A stretch of 64,000 bases of DNA from Pseudomonadales bacterium (GCA_002708905.1 PAPM01000025.1:1-64000); one strand, 5' to 3'. Numbered from the stretch's first letter, positions 18,776 through 27,351 are shown. Numbers and translations: made by a program. The notes: generated by a model not told the origin, from the sequence alone.

Positions 18776-18807
18776 GACCAAAAAGGCAGCGATCAGCTGC
18801 CTTTTTT
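18776..18807 (-). terminator. Intrinsic terminator of fur (overlaps the stop codon)
   Basis: AAAAGGCAGC (18781-18790), a five-base loop, and GCTGCCTTTT form a ten-pair stem with T-runs on both strands. On the minus strand it is followed by TTTTTGG. The fur stop codon (18793-18795) lies in the loop, so the last Fur codons form the stem. It could act in both directions. Confidence 0.85.
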
Positions 18808-19206
18808 AGGTTTAACGTACAAGACCAGATTATGGTCAACCAGGTCGAAGCCGTGCTTGGCGGCGATGGCATGCTGAAGTTTTTCAATATCTTCATCGAT
18901 AAATTCAATGACTTTGCCGGAATCCACGCACACCATGTGGTCGTGATGGTCCCCTTTGTCCAGTTCGAACACCGCATGGCCACCATCAAAGTTCAAGCGG
19001 CTTACCAATCCGGCGCTCTCAAACTGGGTCAAGACCCGGTAAACCGTCGCCAAACCTACGTCATCTCCAGCGTCCAACAACGCCTTATAGACGTCTTCAG
19101 CACTCATATGATGGCTGGCGGAAGCTTCCAGAATCTGCAGGATCTTGACGCGGGGCAAGGTGACTTTTAAACCGGCCTTGCGCAATTCCTGATTTTCATT
19201 TGTCAT
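18793..19206 (-). CDS. fur: Ferric uptake regulator Fur
   Basis: Iron-responsive repressor, 137 residues. The N-terminal winged helix includes LRKAGLKVTLPRVKIL and DVGLATVYRVLTQFE, followed by the metal site HHDHMVCVDSGKVIEF. The second Cys of the E. coli zinc motif (CxxC) is Ser here, as in pseudomonad Fur proteins, so the structural zinc is probably absent. The ATG at 19204-19206 (MTNENQELRKAG) is chosen over an upstream extension that would run into the bamE promoter region. It is divergent from bamE, as in Pseudomonas. Confidence 0.97.
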   Translation of the reverse strand: MTNENQELRKAGLKVTLPRVKILQILEASASHHMSAEDVYKALLDAGDDVGLATVYRVLTQFESAGLVSRLNFDGGHAVFELDKGDHHDHMVCVDSGKVIEFIDEDIEKLQHAIAAKHGFDLVDHNLVLYVKPKKGS

Positions 19207-19225
19207 AGGGATCTTTCTTCGTTTT

Positions 19226-19245
19226 CCGGTTTCTAAAGAAACCGG
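19226..19245. promoter_or_regulatory. Palindrome in the fur-bamE divergent promoter region
   Basis: CCGGTTTC-TAAA-GAAACCGG is a perfect 8+4+8 inverted repeat between the two start codons. A TATGAT at 19254-19259 could be the bamE -10 box. It is not a Fur box (no GATAATGATAATC pattern). It may be an operator or a 5' UTR hairpin for fur. Confidence 0.45.
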
Positions 19246-19296
19246 GTTACCTGTATGATGTCCGTTTTTTGCGAAGATAGTGGAAAACCATACCAG

Positions 19297-19776
19297 ATGC
19301 AAAATTTGTTGAACGCTTTTTACCGCAGCACTCCAGCTGCTTTACTGATTATAGCGCTGGCGCTGGCAGCCACTGGCTGCAGCTCGCTGCGCTTCCCCGG
19401 AGTTTTCCGCATCGATGTGGGCCAGGGCAACCTGATCACCAAAGAGATGCTGGACAAACTTCGCGTGGGGATGACGCCGCGCCAGGTGGAATATGTGATG
19501 GGAAGCCCCATGATTGCTGACACCTTCCACCCGGAACGCTGGGATTACATTTACAGCCTGGAAACCGGTAAGGGCATTCTGGTACAGAACCAGCTCACCC
19601 TGTTCTTTGAAAATGAACGCTTGGCGCAAATCGATACCAGCCGCTACAAGGATCCGGAGGCACTGCGCAACGACCTGTTGCAGCAAATGGGAATTGAGCT
19701 GCCAAAGCCAACGGACGAAGCTGAAAACACAGCGCCAGAAGAGAAGAAGGATCAGGCTGAGAACAAGGAAGCCTGA
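19297..19776 (+). CDS. bamE: Outer membrane assembly lipoprotein BamE (OmlA/SmpA)
   Basis: Component of the BAM complex that inserts beta-barrels into the outer membrane. The 159 residues begin with a lipoprotein signal ending in the lipobox ALAATGC (Cys acylated). The SmpA/OmlA domain follows, with LRVGMTPRQVEYVMGSP and DTFHPERWDYIYS. An additional charged tail of about 25 residues (Glu/Lys/Ala) makes it longer than the E. coli protein. The ATG at 19297 is preferred to an upstream in-frame ATG because it puts the signal peptide at the N-terminus. Confidence 0.95.
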   Translation: MQNLLNAFYRSTPAALLIIALALAATGCSSLRFPGVFRIDVGQGNLITKEMLDKLRVGMTPRQVEYVMGSPMIADTFHPERWDYIYSLETGKGILVQNQLTLFFENERLAQIDTSRYKDPEALRNDLLQQMGIELPKPTDEAENTAPEEKKDQAENKEA

Positions 19777-19807
19777 TCCGCTTTACCTGATTCCTGTTCA
19801 TCCAATC

Positions 19808-20113
19808 CTATTCTTCGCCGGCCGCCTTCTTGGCGGCTCGCTTCTTGCGGACCTCTTTCGGATCTGCAATCAGCGGACGATATAATTCAACGCGCTCACC
19901 TTCTTCCAGCACCCGCTCCTTGGGCTTGCGCTCGGCTTTACCAAATACACCCATGGGCACGGCATCAATGTCCAGCCCCTCAAACTTAGCCGCGATGCCT
20001 GATTGCACCACCGCGTCAAACATGGTGGTACCCTTTTTCACCGTTAACGGAATAATCAACTGCTTTTCAGGCAAAGCATAAGCCACTTCCACTTGAATCA
20101 TTGCGTCACTCAT
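19808..20113 (-). CDS. rnfH: RnfH family ubiquitin-like protein
   Basis: Small beta-grasp protein, 101 residues, with the RnfH core IQVEVAYALPEKQLIIPLTV, GIDAVPMGVFG-like and RVELYRPLIADPKEVRKKRA. Biochemical role unsettled; it is usually linked to ratA and smpB. Here it follows the Na+ symporter gene with two bases between stop and start, so it is probably translated from the same message. ratA, which usually sits next to it, is not present. Confidence 0.93.
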   Translation of the reverse strand: MSDAMIQVEVAYALPEKQLIIPLTVKKGTTMFDAVVQSGIAAKFEGLDIDAVPMGVFGKAERKPKERVLEEGERVELYRPLIADPKEVRKKRAAKKAAGEE

Positions 20114-20114
20114 A

Positions 20115-21470
20115 TTAAGCCATCAGCTTGTTCAGCATCACCACAGCAACCCCCACCGGCGACACAAAGCGCACCAGGAAGAACCACACTTTATAGATTG
20201 TGGGATGGTCAATATCCACTTCTTTCCGCACAATGGCACGGTCCATCACCCAGGCCACGAAAATACAAATCAACAGGCCGCCCAAGGGCAGCATTATATT
20301 AGTGGTGAGCTTGTCCAGAAAATCAAAAATCCCTTCATCAAAAATCTTCACATCCGACCAGATATTCAGGGACAGGGCGCAAGCCACCCCTAACAACCAG
20401 GCAGTGACCCCCACAATCAGGGCCGCAATTCCACGATTCATACCCAGCGTCTCCACTGCCCAGGCCACGGCCGGCTCAGCCAGGGAAATGGCAGAACTCC
20501 AGGCGGCCGCCACCACCAGCACAAAGAACATGGTCCCCAGCACCACCCCACCGGGCATCTGGCTGAAGGCGATGGGCAGGGTCTGGAACATCAGGGAAGG
20601 ACCGGCACCGGGTTCCAGCCCATTGGCGAAGACGATGGTGAAAATAACCATCCCGGCCACCAATGCCACCAGGGTATCCAATATGCCTACCGTCACCACG
20701 GTGGAAGCCAGGCTCTGTTTGCGGGACATATAGGCGCCATAGGCCATAATCGCCCCCATGCCCAGGCTCAGGGTGAAAAAGGAATGTCCCAGAGCACTGA
20801 GTATGGCTTCCTCGGATAATTTGCCGAAATCCACCTTAAACAGAAAACTCAGGCTCTGGCTGAAGGCATCCTGGGTCATTGAGTACCCCAGCAGGATCAG
20901 CAGCATGATAAAGAGCAACGGCATCAGCAGCTGCACCGCCATTTCCAGTCCCTTGTGAATGCCGTTGGCCACCACCGCCACGGTCATTGCCATGAACAAG
21001 GTATGCCAATCCACCAGTTTGCCCGGATCACTCACCAGATTACCGAATTCACCGCTGATGACATCCGCCTCCTGTCCGGTGAAGGTACCGCTGGCCATCA
21101 GGTACACATAGGACACCGCCCATCCCGCCACCACGCTGTAGAAGGATAGAATCAACAAACCGGCCACTGCCCCCAACCAACCGATGCCGCCCCAGAAAGG
21201 CGTCGCCCGGGCTTCATCCGCCAGCTTATGCATACTATTAATGGGACTGGCACGGCCGCGGCGGCCCAGCAGGATTTCCGCCAGCATTACCGGAATGCCG
21301 ATGGCAGCAATGAAACAGAGGTAGATCAGCACAAAGGCGCCACCGCCATTCTCCCCGGCCATATAAGGAAACTTCCAGATGTTACCCAACCCAACTGCGG
21401 ACCCGGTGGCGGCCAGGACAAAGGTCCAGCGCTTGGTCCAGATACCATGAATCGAATGCTGCTCAGACAT
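20115..21470 (-). CDS. Sodium-dependent transporter of the neurotransmitter:sodium symporter (SNF/NSS) family
   Basis: Inner-membrane Na+-coupled carrier, probably for an amino acid; substrate not predictable. The 451 residues have about 11 membrane helices. The NSS signature in TM1 is clear (FVLAATGSAVGLGNIWKFPY, with the unwound Gly/Asn region), followed by GENGGGAFVLIY. Bacterial members, unlike animal ones, often have 11 helices. It lies upstream of rnfH in a likely two-gene operon and is divergent from smpB. Confidence 0.93.
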   Translation of the reverse strand: MSEQHSIHGIWTKRWTFVLAATGSAVGLGNIWKFPYMAGENGGGAFVLIYLCFIAAIGIPVMLAEILLGRRGRASPINSMHKLADEARATPFWGGIGWLGAVAGLLILSFYSVVAGWAVSYVYLMASGTFTGQEADVISGEFGNLVSDPGKLVDWHTLFMAMTVAVVANGIHKGLEMAVQLLMPLLFIMLLILLGYSMTQDAFSQSLSFLFKVDFGKLSEEAILSALGHSFFTLSLGMGAIMAYGAYMSRKQSLASTVVTVGILDTLVALVAGMVIFTIVFANGLEPGAGPSLMFQTLPIAFSQMPGGVVLGTMFFVLVVAAAWSSAISLAEPAVAWAVETLGMNRGIAALIVGVTAWLLGVACALSLNIWSDVKIFDEGIFDFLDKLTTNIMLPLGGLLICIFVAWVMDRAIVRKEVDIDHPTIYKVWFFLVRFVSPVGVAVVMLNKLMA

Positions 21471-21595
21471 TGGCAGTCCCTTATGCGAAGCTATTTATTA
21501 GGAAAGGTTTGGTCAGCGCGCTGTAATAACCCCCCCTGCGCCAAGAGCCATTTTCCTAGCGTTTACACACGCTGTCAAAACAACACCGGCTGTTT

Positions 21596-21624
21596 TTGGT
21601 TTTGCGCAGCAAAAGCCCTATACT
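21596..21624 (+). promoter_or_regulatory. Sigma70-like promoter for smpB
   Basis: TTGGTT (21596-21601), 17 bases, then TATACT (21619-21624, 5 of 6). It lies about 49 bases before the smpB start codon in the gap between the divergent symporter and smpB genes. Confidence 0.45.
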
Positions 21625-21672
21625 GAGCGGCCCGGATTGATCCGGATAAGTGGATAGTTCAGCGCGGAAATT

Positions 21673-22149
21673 ATGTCGAAAGCGAAGAAAAAGTCGGGCG
21701 GCGGTTCCACCATCGCCCTTAATAAAAAAGCCAAGCACGAATTCTTTCTGGAAGACCGTTTTGAGGCGGGACTGGCTCTGGAAGGCTGGGAAGTGAAAAG
21801 CCTGCGGGAAGGAAAAGTCAACTTCATGGACAGCTATGTGCTGATGAAGGACGGTGAAGCATTCCTGTTTGGCTGCCATATCAGCCCCCTGCCCACCGTC
21901 TCCACTCACTTTGTGCCCGACCCCACGCGCACGCGTAAACTGCTGCTGCACCGCACGGAGCTGGGCCGTATCTTTCGCGCCATCGCCCAAAAGCAACTCA
22001 CCTGCGTGCCGCTGGCGCTCTATTGGAAGAATGGCCGCGTTAAATGCGAAATCGCTCTGGCCAAAGGTAAAAAACTGCACGACAAACGCGCCAGCGAGAA
22101 AGATCGGGACTGGAACCGGGAAAAGAGCCGGGTTCTTAAGAACACATAA
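21673..22149 (+). CDS. smpB: SsrA-binding protein SmpB
   Basis: RNA-binding partner of tmRNA in ribosome rescue. The 158 residues include [39 protein letters not shown] and the basic C-terminal tail [20 protein letters not shown] that enters the empty mRNA channel. Its RNA partner ssrA lies about 5.2 kb downstream in this window, with accessory genes between. Confidence 0.98.
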   Translation: MSKAKKKSGGGSTIALNKKAKHEFFLEDRFEAGLALEGWEVKSLREGKVNFMDSYVLMKDGEAFLFGCHISPLPTVSTHFVPDPTRTRKLLLHRTELGRIFRAIAQKQLTCVPLALYWKNGRVKCEIALAKGKKLHDKRASEKDRDWNREKSRVLKNT

Positions 22150-22220
22150 AATAAGTCAACCAGAATTGACCATAATGATTTTCAGCGCTAAAGTGGGCAG
22201 CAAATTTACAGGTGCCTATC

Positions 22221-22595
22221 ATGATTCTCAGCGCGCAAATCCTTTCCACCATTTTGGCGGTTTTCTTCTTGATTACCGGTTGGCTTAAGGTCTCCGGTCA
22301 TCCACACATGATTGAGGAATTCGACAAATTCCGCTATCCACACTGGCTGAGAATCCTGGCAGGAGCACTGGAATTGATCGGCGCACCTGCCATGCTTCTG
22401 GTTTGGTGGTGGCCGGACTGGGCCAGTCTCGGCGCCATTGTCATCAGCGCCGTCATGATCGCTGCCGCCTACACCAACTTTGTCAAACGACCGGCCGTGT
22501 TCGGTTGGGGTACTGTGGTGATTCTGTTGTTATGCGCTTACCCCGCGTTCGTGTTCTTCCCATGGCAACTGCTCGCTGGATACATTCAGCAGTAA
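22221..22595 (+). CDS. DoxX-like integral membrane protein
   Basis: A 124-residue inner-membrane protein with four predicted helices. The first is LSTILAVFFLITGWLKVSGH, followed by the DoxX-type LRILAGALELIGAPAMLL and the Lys/Arg-flanked AAYTNFVKRPAVFGWG. The role is unknown; relatives are linked to redox or thiosulfate metabolism. The ATG at 22221 is preceded by CAGGTG and is chosen over a GTG nine bases upstream. Its 3' end overlaps the convergent ceramidase-like gene by 66 bases. Confidence 0.8.
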   Translation: MILSAQILSTILAVFFLITGWLKVSGHPHMIEEFDKFRYPHWLRILAGALELIGAPAMLLVWWWPDWASLGAIVISAVMIAAAYTNFVKRPAVFGWGTVVILLLCAYPAFVFFPWQLLAGYIQQ

Positions 22596-23237
22596 TGCCT
22601 TGAGCGACAAATAGAGCACAGCAGCGTTACACAGATGCCAGAGATAATGCGTCCCCAACGGCCAGATTTGGCAAACCGCCATATCGAGGGTTCTGAAGGT
22701 CAACGACAGGCAGAAAAAACCAAACGCCGCCAGCAGCATGAAACGACTTTTCTTCGCGCTAACCAGGTGATAAATCGCCAACACCAGAACCCCCACCAAG
22801 GCCCCGGCATACATTTCGGAACCGTTCACAGGAGAAGGCTCAGCAGGACCTAATCCGAGCAGCGCCTTCATTTGAAAGCCCGCGCCGGCCACGCAAAAAA
22901 AGACCAACATCGCCAGAGCGGCCCAGGACCGATTCAACCGTATCACTTCACGACTGTAGAGCCAGAGGAAGGTTATTTGGAATACCAGAATGGGGATGAT
23001 ATCGGCCAACTCGGCCCAACGCGTCGCGAAGGTGTGGAACAGAAAACTGCCGACGCCAATGGTGAACAACACAGAGATCAGAAAGACGTGTCCCAAAGAC
23101 TGGACGGACAACCGTTTCATCAGTTTCCAACCGAAATAGGCGGCAACAATAAAAGCCAGGTTGGTAACGGCGTTGAACGGCTCCGCCCAAAAAGCGCTGC
23201 CGATGCGTTCACAATAGTTATCAATGGATTCGAACAA
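22530..23237 (-). CDS. Ceramidase-family (CREST) membrane hydrolase
   Basis: A 235-residue membrane protein with about seven helices, of the alkaline ceramidase/CREST superfamily. The N-terminal signature DNYCERIGSAFWAEPFNAVT matches the family. The putative zinc/active-site residues are visible: Ser and His in GSFLFHTFATRWAELADIIP (with the Asp) and the paired His in GTHYLWHLCNA. It may hydrolyse an amide-linked or lipid substrate in the membrane; the natural substrate in bacteria is not known. Its end overlaps the DoxX-like gene tail-to-tail. Confidence 0.85.
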   Translation of the reverse strand: MFESIDNYCERIGSAFWAEPFNAVTNLAFIVAAYFGWKLMKRLSVQSLGHVFLISVLFTIGVGSFLFHTFATRWAELADIIPILVFQITFLWLYSREVIRLNRSWAALAMLVFFCVAGAGFQMKALLGLGPAEPSPVNGSEMYAGALVGVLVLAIYHLVSAKKSRFMLLAAFGFFCLSLTFRTLDMAVCQIWPLGTHYLWHLCNAAVLYLSLKALLLNVSSEQLPWEEHERGVSA

Positions 23238-23291
23238 AAGTTCACCCCTTTTCTTATTATAGTTCTTTCGGACTAATCCTAAGGGGTTTCA

Positions 23292-23313
23292 GAGGGAAGC
23301 GAAAGCCTCCCTC
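23292..23313 (-). terminator. Hairpin after the PL3 gene, possible terminator
   Basis: GAGGGAAGC-GAAA-GCCTCCCTC: nine pairs with one G-T, and a GAAA-type loop, about 15 bases past the PL3 stop. On the minus strand the flank is not T-rich; on the plus strand it is followed by GTTAAATTAATT. Direction uncertain. Confidence 0.4.
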
Positions 23314-23328
23314 GTTAAATTAATTGAC

Positions 23329-24510
23329 CTAAAAGTTGGAGACGTTTTGGGTGGAACAACTGCGCCAGGGTCCAATGCAAACCTGCCCCGCATTGCGTAA
23401 GCGGCTGTTGGAAAGTTTGGCGGTGGACGATGAACTGTCCGTACGAAATACGCCTTCCTTCATATTGGAGATATCGCAGTTATCGACGGTGACATTGATG
23501 GTGAAGGTGGTGCCGCCGTTCTGCCGCAGGAACTTACCCATATCATCCACAATGCAGTTTTCCACGGTGAGATTGGTGGGTGCATTGATCTGCAGGAATT
23601 TATCGTAGCCTTTGTAACCTTCGATATTGCGCAGCGTCACGTTACCCTGCTCTTTGACCGTAAGCGCATCCTCTCCGACATCCGTCCAACGTACGTTCTC
23701 CACTGTACCGCCGCCATAAATGTGAATGCCATCAGCACCGTTGGTTCCAATGATGACATTACGCAGCGTACCGCCGTTTTCCACCCTGAAAACCGGCTTC
23801 TGGCCTTCCGACTGACCACCATCCCCCAGAGCTGAAGTCGGATTAAAAGTACGGCACCCACCATCGTACACACCGCCATTCACCACAATAGTGGAACTCA
23901 CGGTGACCGAACCGGTGGACTGACAGGAAGACCCTTTTCCAACCGGAGCCGGAGTGGGCGAACTGTCGTCCGCCACCTGAATACGCCACAATTGGGTGTC
24001 CCCTCCCCAATAGCTCCACAAAGAAACATTGCCACCGTTCGCGCCATTGAAATTGAACACTTCAAGGGCTTTGCCACTGAAACCAGAAATCACACTGTAG
24101 ACACCATTACCGAGCGCATTAATCTGCCATTGCTGATTCTCGGCACCCAACGCATCCCATTGACGCACATCCGCGCCATCTTCGGCATTCCACTCCCAAA
24201 CATCCAAAGACTTACCCGAATGGGCCGCCTGAATCGAATAATAACCATTACCCAGATCCGCCACATCCCATTGTTGATGGCTACCACCGTTGTATGTGTA
24301 TTGGGCAACATTGGCACCATTGTTGGTGCTGGCATTGACCACTTCCATGGCGCGATTACTGTACTGGTTAATAAAAATATACCGACCGTTGGCGATGGGG
24401 CCGACCGGGCCGGGATCCGGCTCAGGTTCAGGTTGTGGTGCAGGGGTTATGGCCATTGCACTGGCCGCTAATAGGATGCTTGCAAAAAAAACACTGTATC
24501 GAGTTAACAC
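23329..24510 (-). CDS. Secreted pectate lyase (PL3 family) with N-terminal ricin-type lectin domain
   Basis: Extracellular enzyme cleaving polygalacturonate by beta-elimination. The 393 residues show a signal peptide (1-20, ending SAMA) and a Pro-rich spacer (PEPEPDPGP). A ricin B/CBM13 domain (about 40-178) has repeated QQW-type motifs (HQQWDVADLG, NQQWQINALG, TQLWRIQV). The PL3 catalytic domain (about 200-393) has VNGGVYDGGCRTF, GQSEGQKPVFRVENGGTL, NVIIGTNGADGIH and DVGEDALTVKE. It starts with GTG, supported by AAGGAG eight bases ahead. It is divergent from the GH43 gene across a 237-base shared regulatory gap. Confidence 0.92.
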   Translation of the reverse strand: MLTRYSVFFASILLAASAMAITPAPQPEPEPDPGPVGPIANGRYIFINQYSNRAMEVVNASTNNGANVAQYTYNGGSHQQWDVADLGNGYYSIQAAHSGKSLDVWEWNAEDGADVRQWDALGAENQQWQINALGNGVYSVISGFSGKALEVFNFNGANGGNVSLWSYWGGDTQLWRIQVADDSSPTPAPVGKGSSCQSTGSVTVSSTIVVNGGVYDGGCRTFNPTSALGDGGQSEGQKPVFRVENGGTLRNVIIGTNGADGIHIYGGGTVENVRWTDVGEDALTVKEQGNVTLRNIEGYKGYDKFLQINAPTNLTVENCIVDDMGKFLRQNGGTTFTINVTVDNCDISNMKEGVFRTDSSSSTAKLSNSRLRNAGQVCIGPWRSCSTQNVSNF

Positions 24511-24747
24511 TGATGGATCTCCTTGTGTTTATTGTTATGAAAGAGACTGCACGCAAAAAGATATTTATTGTGAAGATTCGTCCATATGAAAAACAGCACA
24601 AAACAGGACATTTTCAATCAGGCAGTCATTTCAGTGAGGTTCATGGCCTGTATACACTTCCGTTTTTTACGACGACCGTTGACGTGTTCCAGATGTTCTA
24701 TTTAGGCTGCCGATCAGCAGTCAACATAACAACAAAAAGGACACCCC

Positions 24748-25815
24748 ATGAACAGGATGAGCACAAAGGCTGCGCTTGCCGCAATCAATTTGATCGTGGC
24801 CAGCACCTGCTGGGCCATCACGCCCATACCGACACCCCAGCCGCAACCGCAACCAACCCCTGACCCGGATCCCGGCACCACCTGTAATGTAGCGAACTAC
24901 GACAACCAAAGACCGCCTCGGATCCTCAACTTGTCCGGCAACCTAATTACCCACGACCCCACTATTATCGAAGAAAACGGAACCTATTATGTGCTGCAAA
25001 CCGGAGCAGAAACTGATGGTCTGGTGTTACCGGGAAAACGCTCTTCAAATCTAACCCAATGGGACGGCACGGCCGGCGCATTCACCAATGGCAACAGTCC
25101 GTATTGGTTACGACAACGCGTACCCGGAGTAAAAAATCTTTGGGCACCGGATCTCTCACACTTCAACGGTCAGTTTCACCTGTACTATTCCGTGTCCACC
25201 TTCGGCAGCAACCATTCCTGTATCGGCCATGCCACTCGCCCCAGTATGGCCTGGGGCAGCTGGCAGGACAGAGGCGCAGTGATGTGCAGCACAAACCGGG
25301 ACAATTACAACGCCATTGACCCCAACATAGTAGTGGATGAAGGCGGTACACCCTGGATGTCGTTTGGCAGTTTTTGGGACGGCATAAAAATTGTACGCCT
25401 GAATGCTGACGGTAACCGTGCCGACAGCAACGTCCACTCGCTTGCGTCACGGGGCGGCGGGGCCATTGAAGCGCCCGTCATTATCAAGCGTTGCGGATAC
25501 TATTATCTCTTTGTTTCTTTTGACAGATGCTGTCAGGGCAGCAACAGCAACTACAACATTCGAGTTGGCCGCTCCACCAATTTGCTGGGGCCTTACTATG
25601 ATAAAAGCGGCCGCTCCATGTTGAATGGTGGCGGCACGCTACTGGTATCCGGCAATTTCAACTGGCGGGGTCCGGGCCACAACTCTGTATTCTTCAGCAA
25701 CGGCAAAGCCTACAACCTCTATCACGCCTACCAGGCATTCAATGGCCAACCCAATTTACGCATCTCGGAAATGGCATGGGGTGCCGATGGCTGGCCCATC
25801 AGCCCAGGCCCCTAA
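24748..25815 (+). CDS. Secreted GH43 endo-arabinanase
   Basis: Five-bladed beta-propeller glycosidase, predicted to cut alpha-1,5-arabinan side chains of pectin. The 355 residues have a signal peptide (1-23, ending STCWA) and a Pro/Gln spacer (TPQPQPQPTPDPDPG). The GH43 catalytic triad is visible: Asp70 in THDPTII (base), Asp191 in AIDPNIVVDEGG and Glu241 in IEAPVII (acid). KNLWAPDLSHFNGQFHLYYS is the family signature. It is followed after 40 bases by the beta-helix gene, so these two probably form an operon divergent from the PL3 gene. Confidence 0.92.
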   Translation: MNRMSTKAALAAINLIVASTCWAITPIPTPQPQPQPTPDPDPGTTCNVANYDNQRPPRILNLSGNLITHDPTIIEENGTYYVLQTGAETDGLVLPGKRSSNLTQWDGTAGAFTNGNSPYWLRQRVPGVKNLWAPDLSHFNGQFHLYYSVSTFGSNHSCIGHATRPSMAWGSWQDRGAVMCSTNRDNYNAIDPNIVVDEGGTPWMSFGSFWDGIKIVRLNADGNRADSNVHSLASRGGGAIEAPVIIKRCGYYYLFVSFDRCCQGSNSNYNIRVGRSTNLLGPYYDKSGRSMLNGGGTLLVSGNFNWRGPGHNSVFFSNGKAYNLYHAYQAFNGQPNLRISEMAWGADGWPISPGP

Positions 25816-25855
25816 ATGAGCACCAACCCAACGTCATAACAAGAGGATAATAGTG

Positions 25856-27316
25856 ATGAAGACAAGAAAACCAAGGCAGTTGTGGTTGCTGATCGGGTTG
25901 ATGATACCAGTACTGTGCTGGGCTGATGCTGAAATCACTCGCAACAATGATGGAAGCTGGTGGGCACGGGTTAACGGCTCAACCGTATATAACGGTTCGC
26001 GCTACTTTGATGCCATCAACGCCGCCGCCAACAATATGGGGGCAGGAGTCATCAATGTGCGTAACTCTGGTAATTCAGGACCCGATGGGGGCAACGTCTA
26101 CGGCATACGACCAAGGGCAAACCAGACCCTGGACTTCCATCGGCATACTGTACATGCGGATGGCGGCGAACTGGTGGTGCCCGTCTACTGCGACCGCCGT
26201 GACAACATAACCATCCGCAACCTGAAAGTCACCGGCAGCCCCCGCTACGGCATCTGGTTCAGGGGCTGTTCCAACATGGTGTTCGAGAACATCGAAATGG
26301 ACCTTAGTCCGCATCCGGCAGTGGGACTGGGAATAAGAGTGGATTACTCTTCCGGCCCCAGCAACAACCTGACCATTCGGGGTAATATCAGAATCAACGG
26401 CAGCACCACTCACGCTATCGAAACCTATGGTGTGGACGGTTTTTCCATTGGCGATGTGACTGTGACCAACAGCGGCGGCTCCGGCCTATTGCTCAACGAC
26501 AGCCGCAACGGCACCGTGGGTCGTGTGTGGGGTGAAAGCAACAACTGGGGCGGGGGCTATGCCACCTTCCGGGTAGCCAACAATAACGGTCCCAATGTCA
26601 CCGTGGAAAGCGTTTACTCCCGCCATTCCGGTCGCGGCTTTTTCAGTGTCACCGGCAGCCACGGCACAACCGTGAAATACGTGGATATCGACAACAGCAC
26701 CAAACAGAATATCTTTCTGCAAAGTGCCTGGGACACCCATGTACTGGCAGGAAAGGTGAGCAACGGCAATCCGAACTGCCAGCTGGTGGATACCGATACC
26801 AGTAATTCCTCCATCCGCGTATCCGGTTGTAGCCCCATCGGCACCCCGCCCAATGGAGGAGGTGGAAGCGCGAGCAACGGTACGGTAAACGGACTTTACC
26901 GGATCCGACCACTACACAGCGGTAAAGCCATGGATGTCGCCAATTGCGGCAACAGCAATGGTACCAATGTGCAGCAGTGGGCTTGGCTTAATAACAACTG
27001 CCAGCAGTGGCAAATCACCCCGGTGGACGGTATCTGGCACCGCATCTCCCCTGCCGTAGCCACCGGTAAATCGCTGGATGTGGATTCCTTTGCCACTTAC
27101 GCCGGAGCCAATGTCATGTTGTGGGATTACTGGGGTGGAACCAATCAACAGTTTCGCTTTCAAAGCGCGGGCAGCGGCAAATGGCGGATCGTCAACCGCA
27201 ACAGCGAGCTTTGCCTGGACGTGGCGGGGATATCCACTGCCAATGGTGCCAACATCCTGCAATGGGAGTGCATTGGCGGGAATAACAACCAGATTTTTGA
27301 GCTGATTCGGCAGTAA
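25856..27316 (+). CDS. Secreted right-handed beta-helix protein with C-terminal ricin-type lectin domain
   Basis: Probable extracellular polysaccharide lyase or hydrolase of unassigned family, 486 residues. It has a signal peptide (1-23, ending VLCWA), then parallel beta-helix repeats (about 25-325: ITIRNLKVTGSPRYGIWF, MVFENIEMDLSP, LTIRGNIRINGS, FSIGDVTVTNSGGSGLLL). A Gly-rich linker (GTPPNGGGGSASNG) leads to a ricin B/CBM13 domain (about 345-486, with CQQWQITPVDG and NQQFRFQSAG). The ATG at 25856 (AGGA eight bases ahead) is preferred over a GTG just upstream. Neighbouring PL3 and GH43 genes suggest a pectic substrate; this is inference. Confidence 0.8.
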   Translation: MKTRKPRQLWLLIGLMIPVLCWADAEITRNNDGSWWARVNGSTVYNGSRYFDAINAAANNMGAGVINVRNSGNSGPDGGNVYGIRPRANQTLDFHRHTVHADGGELVVPVYCDRRDNITIRNLKVTGSPRYGIWFRGCSNMVFENIEMDLSPHPAVGLGIRVDYSSGPSNNLTIRGNIRINGSTTHAIETYGVDGFSIGDVTVTNSGGSGLLLNDSRNGTVGRVWGESNNWGGGYATFRVANNNGPNVTVESVYSRHSGRGFFSVTGSHGTTVKYVDIDNSTKQNIFLQSAWDTHVLAGKVSNGNPNCQLVDTDTSNSSIRVSGCSPIGTPPNGGGGSASNGTVNGLYRIRPLHSGKAMDVANCGNSNGTNVQQWAWLNNNCQQWQITPVDGIWHRISPAVATGKSLDVDSFATYAGANVMLWDYWGGTNQQFRFQSAGSGKWRIVNRNSELCLDVAGISTANGANILQWECIGGNNNQIFELIRQ

Positions 27317-27351
27317 AAAAAATGCATGGAACTTTACGAAAAATAAGAGGT

